Part shown: one piece after another, positions 17,900-26,495 of the stretch | Position numbering within the stretch: position 1 is the first letter of the stretch | Layout: each line of letters opens with the position of its first letter | DNA from: Nocardioides sp. CER19 | GTDB taxonomy: Bacteria > Actinomycetota > Actinomycetes > Propionibacteriales > Nocardioidaceae | DNA: 64,000 nucleotides | Reading direction: 5' to 3' | Assembly: GCF_029846275.1 (NCBI RefSeq) | Contig: NZ_JARVWS010000001.1 | Span: 1,364,001-1,428,000 of the forward strand | Position numbers and translations under genes: made by a program | The notes under the pieces: generated by a model | Told to the model about the DNA's origin: nothing | The model's database searches: none | Seen by the model: the letters and a program-made list of their open reading frames with translations, nothing else

Positions 17900-18469
17900 T
17901 CAGCCCTTCCGTGCGGGCAGAACGCAGAACTCGTTGCCGGACGGGTCGGCGAAATGGCGCCAGGGCAGGTCTCCCCAGTCGAAGTGGAGCTCGCGCCCAC
18001 CCCGGTCCGCGATCCAGGCTGCGACCGCGTCGGCGTCGTCGCCGACCTCCAGCCGCAGGTCGAGGTGGGTCCGGTTCTTGGCCTCAGGCTTTGGCTTCTT
18101 CTCCGGCACCAGCGCCAACACTGGCCCGCGGCCGGAGGGGTGCTGGAGCCCGGGCACGTCGCTGGACGCGGCCGGCTCCCAGCCGGTCAGCCGCTGCCAG
18201 AAGGCCAAGTCACGGGTCGGGTCGGCAGACTCGAGCCGCAGCGCCGTGAGCTCCCCGCCCCTGACGTCGAGCTGGAGTCGTGGTCGCTCGGCCGGCTCGT
18301 CGGGGACCCGCTGGAAGCACAGGTCGAGCTCAGGACCGCCGGCCACCGAGAGGCGCGTCTCGAACCCAGCCTCCTCGTCGGTCAGCGTCTCGGTGCCGAG
18401 ATCGGCCTCCCAAGTCCGACCGGTGGTCTGCGGATCGGTGGCGTCGAAGACGACGTTCTCGAGGTACAC
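17900..18469 (-). CDS. VOC family protein, two half-domains
   Basis: 189 residues with two VOC-like halves: YLENVVFDATDPQTTGRTWE at the start, and from about residue 80 RLESADPTRDLAFWQRLTGW, ending FADPSGNEFCVLP. The second half resembles the actinobacterial glyoxalase-like group (THLDLRLEVGDDADAVAAWI). Metal ligands are not obvious in the first half. It probably binds a small ligand. Convergent with nothing; the endonuclease remnant lies 64 bp upstream. Confidence 0.85.
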   Translation of the reverse strand: MYLENVVFDATDPQTTGRTWEADLGTETLTDEEAGFETRLSVAGGPELDLCFQRVPDEPAERPRLQLDVRGGELTALRLESADPTRDLAFWQRLTGWEPAASSDVPGLQHPSGRGPVLALVPEKKPKPEAKNRTHLDLRLEVGDDADAVAAWIADRGGRELHFDWGDLPWRHFADPSGNEFCVLPARKG

Positions 18470-18533
18470 GGCCGCAGCCTAGGACACCGCTGAAGCCGCG
18501 CCACCAGGCTTCACCGCTCGCCGCGCGACATCG

Positions 18534-18835
18534 ATGCGGCAGGCGATCAGTGTGCTCGACATCCGTGTGCACGTCGAGGCCGACGGGCACGGGCACCACT
18601 CACTGGACTGCGGGAGACGGTCCGCTGGACACACGACCCTGCCGCGTCCGCTGGTGCTGCTCGGCGACCTGAACCTGTGCGGGCGCCGACCTACCCGGCC
18701 GCCCGACCGCGCCTCCAGTTCGACCACGTCCTGCTCGACGCGGGTGCCCGGACCCTCCGGGTCGTCGACTCTATGAGCGAGCGCCTCGCGGGCGGGGACC
18801 ACCGAGCCGTGCGCGTCGAGTTGACGCTCGACTGA
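18534..18835 (+). pseudogene. endonuclease/exonuclease/phosphatase family remnant
   Basis: One frame carries PLVLLGDLNLCGRRPT, the GDLN metal-binding motif of the EEP fold. The next motif, RPRLQFDHVLLDAG, and the C-terminal GDHRAVRVELTLD with its catalytic Asp-His pair are in a different frame, running to the stop at 18835. The stretch expected between them is missing, so an internal deletion shifted the frame. The N-terminal half is also absent. Non-functional. Confidence 0.75.
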
Positions 18836-18854
18836 GTACAGCTGGCAGCACACC

Positions 18855-20063
18855 TCAGCTCGTCGGTGTGGGCCGGCGGAGGCCGCGCAGCCCACGCACC
18901 GCCCGGCGGCCGGCGCGGTTCAGCGCTGGCGCGCGACGAGCCAGCCCCTCCAGCTGGAGGTAGGCGCCCGGCGGGATGTGCTGCAACAGGGTGGACCGGC
19001 GGGCCGACATCAGTCTGGCGAACTGCACGGCGTCCCGGTCGATGTAGCGCGGGACGTTCTCGAACCACGCCGCGCTGTTGCGCGCCTCCTGCTGCGCGGC
19101 CGCCAGCTCCGCAGCCCGGCGCTCGCGGTAGGCGGCCAGCGCGGCCGGCAGGTCGACGTGCTCCCGGAGGGCGTCGGCCAGGCCCATCGCGTCCTCCAGC
19201 GCGAGCCGGGTGCCGGCGCCGACGCTGAAGTGGGTGGTGTGGGCGGCGTCGCCCATGAGCGCGACGATCCCGGCGTTCCAGTTGCGGTTGGTGACCAGCC
19301 GGAACTCCAACCACGGTGCGGCCTCGCCGGCGCCGCTCGGCGGGCGCAAGGAGTGCCCGTCGAGTTGCGCGGCGAACAGCTCCTCGAGGCGGCGCATGGT
19401 CGCGTCGGTGTCCAGCTGGTCCAGGCGTAGCCCGCGCCAGGTCTCCGGTGCCATCTCGACGATGAAGGTGCTCGAGGCGGCGTCGTAGCCGTAGCAGTGG
19501 GACCACACCCACCCGGCCGGGGTGCCCACGAACGGGAAGGTGAAGGAGTCGAACACCCGGCTGGTCCCGAGCCAGATGTACTTGTTGCGCCGCCACGTGA
19601 CTTCGGTGCCGAAGACGTCTTGAGCGCGCTTGCGCAGGCAACTGCCGACGCCGTCACCGGCCACCACGAGGTCGACGTCGCCGAGCTCCGCCGGATCCTG
19701 CACCGGAGACTCGTAGTGCAGATGCACGCCGGCGTCCCGCGCGCGGTCGGCGAGGATCCGCAGCAATGTGTGCCGGCAGATGCTGAAGCCGTGACACGGG
19801 ATCCGGACCGGCGCCCGCCCCTGGACGTCGACGACGTGGTCCCTCCAGTGGAATGCGTGCTTTCGGACCACCGTGGCGGTGACCGGGTCATGCTCGTCGA
19901 GCTCGTGCAGTAGGTCGTCCCAGAAGACCACGCCCCAGCCGTAGGTCACGCCCTCCGGCAGACGCTCATGCACGGTGACCTCGTGGCCCTGGCGCCGAGC
20001 CAGGATGCCGAAGGAGAGACCGGCCGGCCCGCCGCCGACGCACGCGATCCGCATTCTGCTCAT
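18855..20063 (-). CDS. FAD-dependent monooxygenase
   Basis: 402 residues from the ATG at 20063, which has gggtgaag just upstream. The dinucleotide-binding start RIACVGGGPAGLSFGILARR is followed by GVVFWDDLLHELDEHDP and the second FAD motif MGDAAHTTHFSVGAGTRLAL. It resembles the salicylyl-CoA 5-hydroxylase/anthraniloyl-CoA monooxygenase FAD domain, which hydroxylates an aromatic CoA thioester. The reductase half of the anthraniloyl-CoA enzyme is absent. No neighbouring ring-cleavage genes, so the substrate is open. Confidence 0.85.
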   Translation of the reverse strand: MSRMRIACVGGGPAGLSFGILARRQGHEVTVHERLPEGVTYGWGVVFWDDLLHELDEHDPVTATVVRKHAFHWRDHVVDVQGRAPVRIPCHGFSICRHTLLRILADRARDAGVHLHYESPVQDPAELGDVDLVVAGDGVGSCLRKRAQDVFGTEVTWRRNKYIWLGTSRVFDSFTFPFVGTPAGWVWSHCYGYDAASSTFIVEMAPETWRGLRLDQLDTDATMRRLEELFAAQLDGHSLRPPSGAGEAAPWLEFRLVTNRNWNAGIVALMGDAAHTTHFSVGAGTRLALEDAMGLADALREHVDLPAALAAYRERRAAELAAAQQEARNSAAWFENVPRYIDRDAVQFARLMSARRSTLLQHIPPGAYLQLEGLARRAPALNRAGRRAVRGLRGLRRPTPTS

Positions 20064-20859
20064 CTTCACCCATCGGTCTTTGCACTGCACCCCTCTCGCT
20101 TCCGAGCGCGCGGGTCATTTCCCCGTCGGGGTCCGCCCTTCAGCCGGAGATCCGCGGGCTGGTCACCGCCCTGCCTGCTTCATGCTCGGCCCGGACCGCG
20201 CGCGACCGAGTCGGACGTGACGGGCGCCGCGACTTGAGCGGTGGCCCTACCTGGGCGGTGGGCCTGGCCTGACGCCCGGACGTACGCCACCGGAATCGGC
20301 GTTGCTGCATCCGAAGGCGACCTCCCTCCTTTGCTTCGTCCGGCCCACGCGCGGTGGGTGTGTCGAGAGGGGTAACGATGTCCGCGTGAAGACGCGTGTA
20401 CCCCCGTTGGTCCACGAAACACCTCGACATCGACCATCTAGGGGATATGAAGACGGCGGGACAGCCGAGAAGTTGCTTCCCTCTTTCCAAACCCCACCTA
20501 CGTCGCCGAGGCCAGCGTGGTCCTTCTCTCGATCTCGGGATCGAGGCCCACACGACCCCGAAACCGGATACCTCTTCGGCGCCTCCCTCGGTCCGGTAGG
20601 ACCGGCGTCCGGCGAGACTTGGTCCAGGCGTTCGGCGGGATCCCCCCACGCGGCTGCCCACCTGGTTGTTGGTGTGGTTCTGCCTCGGTTCGTGTGCCGC
20701 CGGTCGCCGTGGCGAGTTATGGCTCCAGAGGGGACTGCCCTCCTCGTAATAGCAGTACGCGCCGCGCGATCACTGATGGTGCGGGCGAGGCGGGCGGGGC
20801 GGGCGAGCCCAGCTCATGTACCTCCACACACTGTCTGCCACAGCCACAGATGGACTCTA

Positions 20860-21084
20860 GGAGTGGTACGAGTCAGGTACTCCGTACGAGTCGAGGAACG
20901 CGACCGCTACACCGCTCGGCGCAAGCGGGAACGGTTCGACCGAGATCTCCTCGTGGAGTACCTCGGATGTCTCGGCATTCAGCGCGCGACGGCGCCGCTT
21001 ACGCGCGGCGATCCTGCTTGAGAGCCCAGGTGTGTTCAACCGCCGGACGATGACGATCGAGGAAGCGCAAGCCGACTTCCAGTG
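20860..21084 (+). pseudogene. possible frameshifted small-gene remnant
   Basis: Protein-like text is split over three frames: RDLLVEYLGCLGIQR, then RDGAAYAR, then ILLESPGVFNRRTMTIEEAQ to a stop at about 21084. Read together they make one plausible C-terminus, suggesting two frameshifts in a small soluble protein. Family not recognised; could be chance. Confidence 0.35.
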
Positions 21085-21274
21085 ACCGGACTTCGGCCGG
21101 TGTAGGTGAGTCGGCGCGATGGCGAGCGCCGACCCCGGACCACGTCTTGTCGAGGCGCGTCGGCGTCACCAGGAGAGCGTGGTAAGCCTCTGCGGTCGGA
21201 GTGGCGTTTACCCTGTAAGGCTGGTGTTACCAGTCGAGATCAACCCGTCGCGCGGTCGCGACCCGCACGGAACT

Positions 21275-21305
21275 CGGCAGATCCGCTCGTGTTACGGCAG
21301 ATCCG
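21275..21305 (+). repeat. polar intergenic repeat, exact pair at 20-bp pitch
   Basis: CGGCAGATCCG at 21275-21285 and 21295-21305 with spacer ctcgtgtta, the same spacing as at 1944/1964. Confidence 0.85.
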
Positions 21306-21378
21306 GTCGACAAGGACAGCCACCGCTGGGAGTCAGAGGCATCGGCACGTCGGTCAAGCCCTCCCCGCCATGGTGTCG

Positions 21379-21693
21379 TTACTGCTGTGGTCCAGTGCCG
21401 TCTGGGGCCGCCGCTCCGCTGGTGTCTAGATTCGCGCTGGGTTCGACGGCGATTGGGTCGAGAAGCCGGAGGAACCGGCAGGAATAGAGCAGCGCGACGA
21501 TTCCGCAGGCCGAGCCGATGATCTTCAGCCCGGAGATGAGCGTGAGGTCTGCGTCGTTGTACGCGTCGTCAGTGCGAGCGACCGCCACGATGAAGAAGAA
21601 CGCCGCGAGGACGGCCCAGAGGATGACGTTGAAGGCCGCCGTCCCCCTTGCGAGGCTCCGTGGCGTTGGTTCGCGTCGTTCCTTCGGGTCCAT
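21379..21693 (-). CDS. small membrane protein with two TM helices
   Basis: 104 residues. Charged start (DPKERREPTPRSLARG), first helix near residues 19-41 (FNVILWAVLAAFFFIVAVA), second near 55-75 (IIGSACGIVALLYSCRFLRL), disordered acidic tail. Topology suggests both ends on the same side. Function unknown; no operon partner. Confidence 0.65.
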   Translation of the reverse strand: MDPKERREPTPRSLARGTAAFNVILWAVLAAFFFIVAVARTDDAYNDADLTLISGLKIIGSACGIVALLYSCRFLRLLDPIAVEPSANLDTSGAAAPDGTGPQQ

Positions 21694-21795
21694 CCGGCTC
21701 TCCGATCAGTTCCGCCATGTGTCGGTCTGAGAATCCTCGGTTGGAGGGTGGGTTGCCAAGCGATCAGTGCGCGGGCCCGCGGGCCGGCGTCCTCG

Positions 21796-21806
21796 CGGCA
21801 GATGAG
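21796..21806 (+). repeat. polar intergenic repeat, GATGAG variant
   Basis: cggcagatgag preceded by cctcg, upstream of the LuxR remnant. Confidence 0.5.
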
Positions 21807-22065
21807 GTCGTCCTGCTGCGGTATCAATCGAGCCAGTCCACGTCGCCGTCGCGTCCGGTCCCGCACGCGAAGCACGACCGAGGCCAACCCGGTTCCGACG
21901 GTGGCCGGAGGCACAAAGCCCGTGGCGGCAAAGTCCTGGTCGGGAGGCGTTGGGGGCGGCCCGGTGTCGCGTCCGCCTTGCACGCGGGTCAGCCACACCA
22001 CGTACCCATGGAAGGGCAACGGTCCGTCTACTTGCACGGGGGCGACGTGGCCTACCCGGTCAGGT

Positions 22066-22278
22066 GCTCGTGCTGCCCCCGCGTGCCTCCTCAGCCCACG
22101 GGAGGCCGAGGTACTGCGCCTCGTCGCCCAAGGTCGCTCCAACTCCGAGATCGCAGACGAGCTGGTCATCTCGGTCGAGACCGTCAAGACCCACGTCGGG
22201 ACCGTGCTGGCCAAGCTCGAGGCCCGCGACCGCACGAACGCCGCGGTCCTCGCATGGCGCAGCGGCTTCGTCCCGTGA
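22066..22278 (+). pseudogene. LuxR/NarL response-regulator remnant (HTH only)
   Basis: A complete LuxR helix-turn-helix (LSPREAEVLRLVAQGRSNSE, then IADELVISVETVKTHVGTV) runs to a stop at 22278 with the usual C-terminal tail (RDRTNAAVLAWRSGFVP). The receiver domain that should precede it is absent: the upstream sequence in this frame is not protein-like, and no start codon lies close before the domain. It is a truncated response regulator, bracketed by repeat copies at 21796 and 22337. Confidence 0.75.
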
Positions 22279-22336
22279 ACCTGCCAACCACGGGTGGAGA
22301 GACGGAGGCATCAACGAGTCGTTGCCGACCGAGCAT

Positions 22337-22367
22337 CGGCAGATCCGCTCGGGTCGCCGCAGATCCG
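22337..22367 (+). repeat. polar intergenic repeat, pair at 20-bp pitch
   Basis: Exact CGGCAGATCCG at 22337, one-change copy ccgcagatccg at 22357, spacer ctcgggtcg identical to that at 1955-1963. Confidence 0.8.
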
Positions 22368-22374
22368 CGCTGCG

Positions 22375-22580
22375 CCGGCGACCGGCTGCGAGGCGTCCAG
22401 GTCTCGCTCCGAAGTCACCCCAGCGAGCGCGACGACGATGCCGGCCGGTCAGCCGATCATGAACCCCGCCGCCGCGGTGCGTGCTGCGGGCGCGAGCAGC
22501 ATCAGGACGGTCGCGATAATGGGAGTCGGGCTGATTTCAGTGCGGCGGCTCAGCCCGGCGACCGCGAGGGGCAAGCATCC
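22375..22580 (-). pseudogene. GAP-like membrane protein N-terminal remnant
   Basis: Minus-strand frame reads LPLAVAG, then EISPTPIIATVLMLLAPAAR and AAAGFMIG, a stop (TGA where Trp would fit), then PAGIVVALAGVT. This resembles the first two helices of the actinobacterial GAP (Sap) family, whose N-terminus carries ISP.PIIA. The remainder of the gene is missing; what is left ends 8 bp from the repeat pair. Non-functional. Family assignment is tentative. Confidence 0.5.
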
Positions 22581-22598
22581 CCGATGATCTCCGAGGTC

Positions 22599-24398
22599 TC
22601 ACGGCGTCACGATCGCGAACCCGCGGTCGGGCTGGTCGACGTAGGACAGGATCGTCGTCAACGCCGACGCGTCGCCCTCGACCGCGACACCGTCGAGTCC
22701 CTCGTCTCCGAGCAGGACGAGCAGCTGGGGTCTGGTGAGGGTGAGGGTGACGTCGGCCGGCTCCTCGCGCTGGGTCGGGAAGTGGACGAGGACGCCGTTC
22801 GACAGCTCCATCCGGTAGGTCTCGCCGCTGTCGGTGAAGTGCCAGCGGACGGAGGCGCTCGTGCGCCAGGCTCGGGTTGCGTCGATGCGGATCGCGATGC
22901 TGTCGAAGAGCTGGGTGATCGTGAGCGCGGACGCCATCCCCGACGCGTCGGTCATCAGCGGGATCGGCCCCTCCCGGAGCTCCTTGGCGCCGGTGAGGAA
23001 GTTGTTGCGCCACGTGCCGCACTCGGAGCCGTACCCGAGCCGTGTGAAGACGTCCGCCTGCAGCTCCAGCGCGTCCTGGTGATGTGGGTCGACGAAGAGG
23101 GCGTGGTTCGCGAGCTCGGCGGCGAACCGCAGGTCGCCGGAGTCGGCGTAGCCGCGCGCCTTCTCGACCGTCGCGTCGACGTCGCCGATGACGTCGACGT
23201 AGCGCGCGGCCAGCGCCTCGGGCGGGTGCTGCCACAGATGGGCCGGGTTGCCGTCGTACCAGCCGAGGTAGCGCTGGTAGATCGCCTTCACGTTGTGGCT
23301 GAGTGAGCCGTAGTAGCCGCGGCCGTGCCACGCGGCGTCCAGGGCCGGCGGAAGCTCGAGCGTCTCGGCGATCTCGGCGCCGACGAGACCCTGGTTGAGC
23401 AGGCGGAGGGTCTGGTCGTGCAGGTAGGCGTAGAGGTCGCGCTGCTCAGTGAGGAACCGGACGATGGCGTCCTTGCCCCAGGTGGGCCAGTGGTGGGAGG
23501 CGAACGCGACGTCGGTGTCGTCGCTGAAGAGCTCGATGGCCTCGGCGATGTAGCGGGACCACCCGCGGGCGTCGCGCACCTCGGCGCCGCGCAGGGTCAG
23601 GATGTTGTGCAGCGTGTGGCAGGCGTTCTCGGCCAGGCACAGCGCCCGCCGGTCCGGGAAGTGGAAGTTCATCTCGGCCGGCGCCTCGGTCCCGGGCGTC
23701 AGCTGGAACCTGATCCGAACGCCGTCGAGGACCTCCTCCTGACCCGTGTGGGTGATGTCTAGCGTGGGCGCCAACAGGCCGGTCGTCCCGGTCGAGCTGC
23801 CCGATCCCAAGCCGACCCCGAGGGTGCCCGTCGCGCTGACGGGGAGGCCCATGCCGGTGTGGTAGATCCCGCGTCGGAGCATCGCGGTGCCGGCGTAGAC
23901 GTTCTCCGACACGGCGTGGTCGAGGAACCCGGCCGGTGCCAGGATCGGCACGTCCGTCTCGGCGTCGAGCACGCCGAGGACGCCGCCGAAGTGGTCGATG
24001 TGCGAGTGGGTGTAGATCACCGCGCGTACGGCGCGCTCGCCGCGGTGCTGGCGGTAGAGAGCGAGCCCGGCGGAGGCCACCTCGGCCGAGATCGCCGGGT
24101 CGATGATGATCACGCCGGTCTCGCCCTCGACGACCGTCATGTTCGAGAGTTCGATGCCGCGCAGCTGGTAGATGCCGTCGGTCACCTCGAACAGGCCTTG
24201 GATGGCGGTCAGCTGGCTCTGCCGCCACAGGCTGGGCTCCACCGTGTCCGGACACTCGCCGTCGGTCACCTTGGCGTAGACGTCGGCGTCGTAGACGACC
24301 CGTCCGTCGCCGTTCGCGATCTGCCCGGGCTCCAGGCGGGCGACGAGCCCCCGGGTGGCGTTGTCGAAGTCGGTCCGGTCGGCGAAGTCGAGAGGCAT
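22599..24398 (-). CDS. MBL-fold linear alkylsulfatase (SdsA1-like)
   Basis: 599 residues. Metallo-beta-lactamase zinc motif HSHIDHFGG at residues 131-139, second region AENACHTLHN near 255, a helical dimerisation region (GRGYYGSLSHNVKAIYQRYL), and a C-terminal SCP2-like lipid-binding domain (SALTITQLFDSIAIRID). These enzymes release sulfate from alkyl sulfates such as dodecyl sulfate. No signal peptide is visible, unlike secreted SdsA1, so it may act inside the cell. Divergent across 87 bp from a broken SulP gene, a logical partner. Confidence 0.9.
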   Translation of the reverse strand: MPLDFADRTDFDNATRGLVARLEPGQIANGDGRVVYDADVYAKVTDGECPDTVEPSLWRQSQLTAIQGLFEVTDGIYQLRGIELSNMTVVEGETGVIIIDPAISAEVASAGLALYRQHRGERAVRAVIYTHSHIDHFGGVLGVLDAETDVPILAPAGFLDHAVSENVYAGTAMLRRGIYHTGMGLPVSATGTLGVGLGSGSSTGTTGLLAPTLDITHTGQEEVLDGVRIRFQLTPGTEAPAEMNFHFPDRRALCLAENACHTLHNILTLRGAEVRDARGWSRYIAEAIELFSDDTDVAFASHHWPTWGKDAIVRFLTEQRDLYAYLHDQTLRLLNQGLVGAEIAETLELPPALDAAWHGRGYYGSLSHNVKAIYQRYLGWYDGNPAHLWQHPPEALAARYVDVIGDVDATVEKARGYADSGDLRFAAELANHALFVDPHHQDALELQADVFTRLGYGSECGTWRNNFLTGAKELREGPIPLMTDASGMASALTITQLFDSIAIRIDATRAWRTSASVRWHFTDSGETYRMELSNGVLVHFPTQREEPADVTLTLTRPQLLVLLGDEGLDGVAVEGDASALTTILSYVDQPDRGFAIVTP

Positions 24399-24485
24399 TC
24401 CTCGACGCTAAGCAGCCAGGCGGAAGGGTCTCCCCACCCGAACTGGGTGACCTGCGCAGACCCACGCCGTGGGGAAGGTGGACGG

Positions 24486-24709
24486 GTGCGCCGTCCGAAG
24501 CTGGGTCTGGGTCGTCCGACCCCGAAGGACGCCGTCGCGGGGTTCGTGACCGGCCTGTTCAGCATCCCCGAGGGCATGGCGTACGCGAGCATCGGCGGGT
24601 TCAACCCGGTCCTCCGCCTCTACTCCGGGATGGTGCCGACCGCGCTCGGCTCGCAGTTCCGCGCACCGTGCTGATGACGACGAGCACCCTCGCTGCGCCA
24701 ATCGGGTCT
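24486..24709 (+). pseudogene. SulP anion transporter remnant (N-terminus)
   Basis: GTG start; reads RRPKLGLGRPTPKDAVAGFV, TGLFSIPEGMAYASIGGFNP and LRLYSGMVPTALGSQF, the N-terminal cytoplasmic segment and first helix of the SulP family. It then shifts frame at about 24658; the other frame continues RTVLMTTSTLAAPIG for 15 residues and stops being SulP-like precisely at a repeat copy (24710). The remaining ~400+ residues are gone. The intact gene probably moved sulfate or a related anion next to the alkylsulfatase. Confidence 0.8.
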
Positions 24710-24742
24710 CGGCAGATCGGGGTACGCCTCGCGGCAGATGCG
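24710..24742 (+). repeat. polar intergenic repeat, pair at 22-bp pitch
   Basis: cggcagatcgg at 24710 and cggcagatgcg at 24732, directly at the point where SulP similarity ends. Confidence 0.65.
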
Positions 24743-24784
24743 TAGAAGGGTGCGGCCATCTTGTGATCGCCGAACGCGAGGACC

Positions 24785-25012
24785 TCAGGGCGAAGCGGTC
24801 GGCGACAGGTATCGAGCAACCCAGTCGGATGGGTCCTCCAGTGGCGAGGTGTCGCCCTCGACCAAGACGTACTCCGACGAGAAGCCTCCGGGCAGGTCGG
24901 ACTCAGGCGTGTCCGGTACTACCAAGCAGTCAGTGAATGACCCGTTCTCCGCCTGGGGTCCGGGCGACCGGCAGTGACGCAGCGGACCGTCGTAGTCGAA
25001 TACCTCGGTCAC
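24785..25012 (-). CDS. small hypothetical protein, 75 aa
   Basis: ATG at 25012 abuts the left edge of duplication copy B (25013). The acidic soluble product (TEVFDYDGPLRHCRS, GGFSSEYVLVEGDTSPLEDP) has a natural composition but no known motif. The duplicated segment seems to have landed directly upstream, so its promoter may have changed. Confidence 0.45.
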   Translation of the reverse strand: MTEVFDYDGPLRHCRSPGPQAENGSFTDCLVVPDTPESDLPGGFSSEYVLVEGDTSPLEDPSDWVARYLSPTASP

Positions 25013-25356
25013 TCCAGCTGAATGACCTGCTGCCCTTTCTCGACGATGCCAGCTTCGACCGGTTCATGGCGAAGCTGCAGCGGGACGCCCGATTCGTGAC
25101 GATGGCTGAGCTGGCCGCAGCAGAGAACACGGTCGTGTACGCCGACGCGGCCTGGGCGGCGGGGCTCGATGCCTCTGACTTCCCGAACGAGCGGTACGAG
25201 CTCGGCGGGGACGTCGTCGACTACGAGGCGTTCCGTTCGGCGGTCATCGAGCACTGGGACCTGGACCTACGGGCGGACGTGGACCGGATGCTGGAGGAGA
25301 ACTCGTCCCTCGACCCGCTGGCGCCGAGGCGCAGCGCCCAGTCCCGCACCGGTTAG
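25013..25356 (+). CDS. hypothetical protein, copy B, 5'-truncated
   Basis: Open frame of ~114 codons with the same C-terminal sequence as copy A; differences include V for E at one site and A for V near the end. The frame can be extended back to an ATG at 24937, but that stretch is antisense to a small gene and unlike copy A. No ribosome site. Probably a non-expressed or 5'-truncated duplicate, though the reading frame is fully preserved. Confidence 0.45.
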
Positions 25357-25436
25357 GTCCTGTGCTGCTGGGACCGCGCCGGAGGCCGGCGGGTCAGTGC
25401 CGACCACCCAGGTGCGACCGGCCAATGGACTCAACG

Positions 25437-25447
25437 CGGCAGAGCCG
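25437..25447 (+). repeat. polar intergenic repeat, degenerate copy
   Basis: cggcagagccg preceded by caacg. Right boundary of duplication copy B. Confidence 0.55.
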
Positions 25448-25523
25448 GTCGTGTAGAACTCGGCCACGCCGTAGCGTCGAGGGAAGGCGCAGCATTCCGC
25501 GGCCGGGTCGTTGCGAACGTCCG

Positions 25524-25772
25524 TCAGCGGTCCTCGCCCCAGTTGGCGATCAATGCCGCCACCGGCGGGAGGACCGCGGCGACAACCGACATCACCACGG
25601 CTGCTGTCGTCGACCACAGCCGGACGACGTTCCACGCCAGCACGATCAGGGTCAGACAGGTCCCCATCAGCGCGAAGTACCACCGTCGCCTCCGGCGAAG
25701 GCGCGCGCTCTGCCCCTCCGGGACGTCACTGATGGTGACGCCCCCGCGGTGTCGTCTCATCGTGACCACCAT
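25524..25772 (-). CDS. DUF3099 family membrane protein
   Basis: 82 residues. Starts TMRRHRGGVTISDVPEGQSA, then RLRRRRRWYFALMGTCLTLI, and a second helix AAVVMSVVAAVLPPVAALIA. This is the DUF3099 pattern: a short cytoplasmic head (VTISD..EGQ), then two membrane helices. Function unknown in all actinobacteria. Divergent from the membrane protein at 25833 with only 60 bp between the starts. Confidence 0.85.
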   Translation of the reverse strand: MVVTMRRHRGGVTISDVPEGQSARLRRRRRWYFALMGTCLTLIVLAWNVVRLWSTTAAVVMSVVAAVLPPVAALIANWGEDR

Positions 25773-25832
25773 GGCACGCAGGGCGCCGCGAGGAGCTGCG
25801 AGGTCGAGTCGGTGGGGCAGGCCGGTGGGACG

Positions 25833-26342
25833 ATGACGCGTATGGCGCTGCTCGACGACAAGGTCCCTCCCGATGAGGCCATCGATCTCTGGCGCGAGGG
25901 GCTGACGATGGCGTTGTACGTCGCGGTCTGTCTGCTGGCCGCGGTGCTGGCGGTGCCCCACGGCACTGCGCACGCTCACGCGATCGGCATCGTCTGGGGC
26001 ATCTCTCTCGGCCTGGTGCTCGCGCACCTCTTCGCATTCCGCGTCTCGTCACGTCTCGTGGCGAGCGGACGAGTTCGGGCCGAGGACCTGCGTTCGGCCT
26101 CGGCGCAGCTGGCTGGCGCGGCCGCCGTGGCGTGCGTCGCGACGATACCCGTCATCTTGGCGCCTGAGTCCCGCGAGGTCGCCTGGGTCGAGGCGACGAT
26201 GGCGGTCGTCATCGCCGGCGCCGGATATGCGGTCGCGCGCGCCGGTAGAGCAGGGCGGGTGCGCTCCATGGTCTACGGCTTGATCGTGGTGGCGCTCGCC
26301 GGGGCGATCGCCCTTGCCAAGAACCACCTCGCTGGACACTGA
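25833..26342 (+). CDS. multi-pass membrane protein, 169 aa
   Basis: ATG preceded by ggtggga. After a short soluble head (TRMALLDDKVPPDEAIDLWR) there are about five hydrophobic helices (ALYVAVCLLAAVLAV, AIGIVWGISLGLVLAHLFAF, LAGAAAVACVATIPVIL, and two more near the end). Family not firmly recognised. Shares a divergent promoter region with the DUF3099 gene. Confidence 0.75.
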   Translation: MTRMALLDDKVPPDEAIDLWREGLTMALYVAVCLLAAVLAVPHGTAHAHAIGIVWGISLGLVLAHLFAFRVSSRLVASGRVRAEDLRSASAQLAGAAAVACVATIPVILAPESREVAWVEATMAVVIAGAGYAVARAGRAGRVRSMVYGLIVVALAGAIALAKNHLAGH

Positions 26343-26400
26343 GCAGGTCGAGCCCTGACAGGCCCGTACGCCGCTGCGGTGCCCCGACCACACCCCATAG

Positions 26401-26411
26401 CGGCAGATCCG
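26401..26411 (+). repeat. polar intergenic repeat, exact copy
   Basis: Exact CGGCAGATCCG preceded by catag, 58 bp after the membrane-protein stop. Confidence 0.8.
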
Positions 26412-26495
26412 GTACGCGACGACGTCGCCGGGCGACAGCGAGTACCTCTGGCTGAAGGTCGCACGCGTGGCGGCGGCTGGTGCTTCAATGCTGAA

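Larger units (their letters stand above)
20064..21378. other. 1.3-kb gap without a confident gene
   Basis: Patchy base composition (several AT-richer stretches near 20300-20500), no convincing start sites and no known motif. Contains the doubtful remnant at 20860-21084 and a repeat pair at 21275-21305. It looks like decayed sequence. Confidence 0.5.
25013..25447. repeat. long direct duplication, copy B (~430 bp)
   Basis: Matches 301-736 in the same orientation, including the coding part and the non-coding tail 'gtgcgaccggccaatggact'. The right edge falls within a repeat copy (25437). Confidence 0.85.

Noticed and set aside
22066..22278. Intact NarL-type response regulator starting near 21748
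   Set aside because: Upstream sequence has no receiver-domain motifs (no acidic pocket, phospho-Asp or Lys) in any frame.
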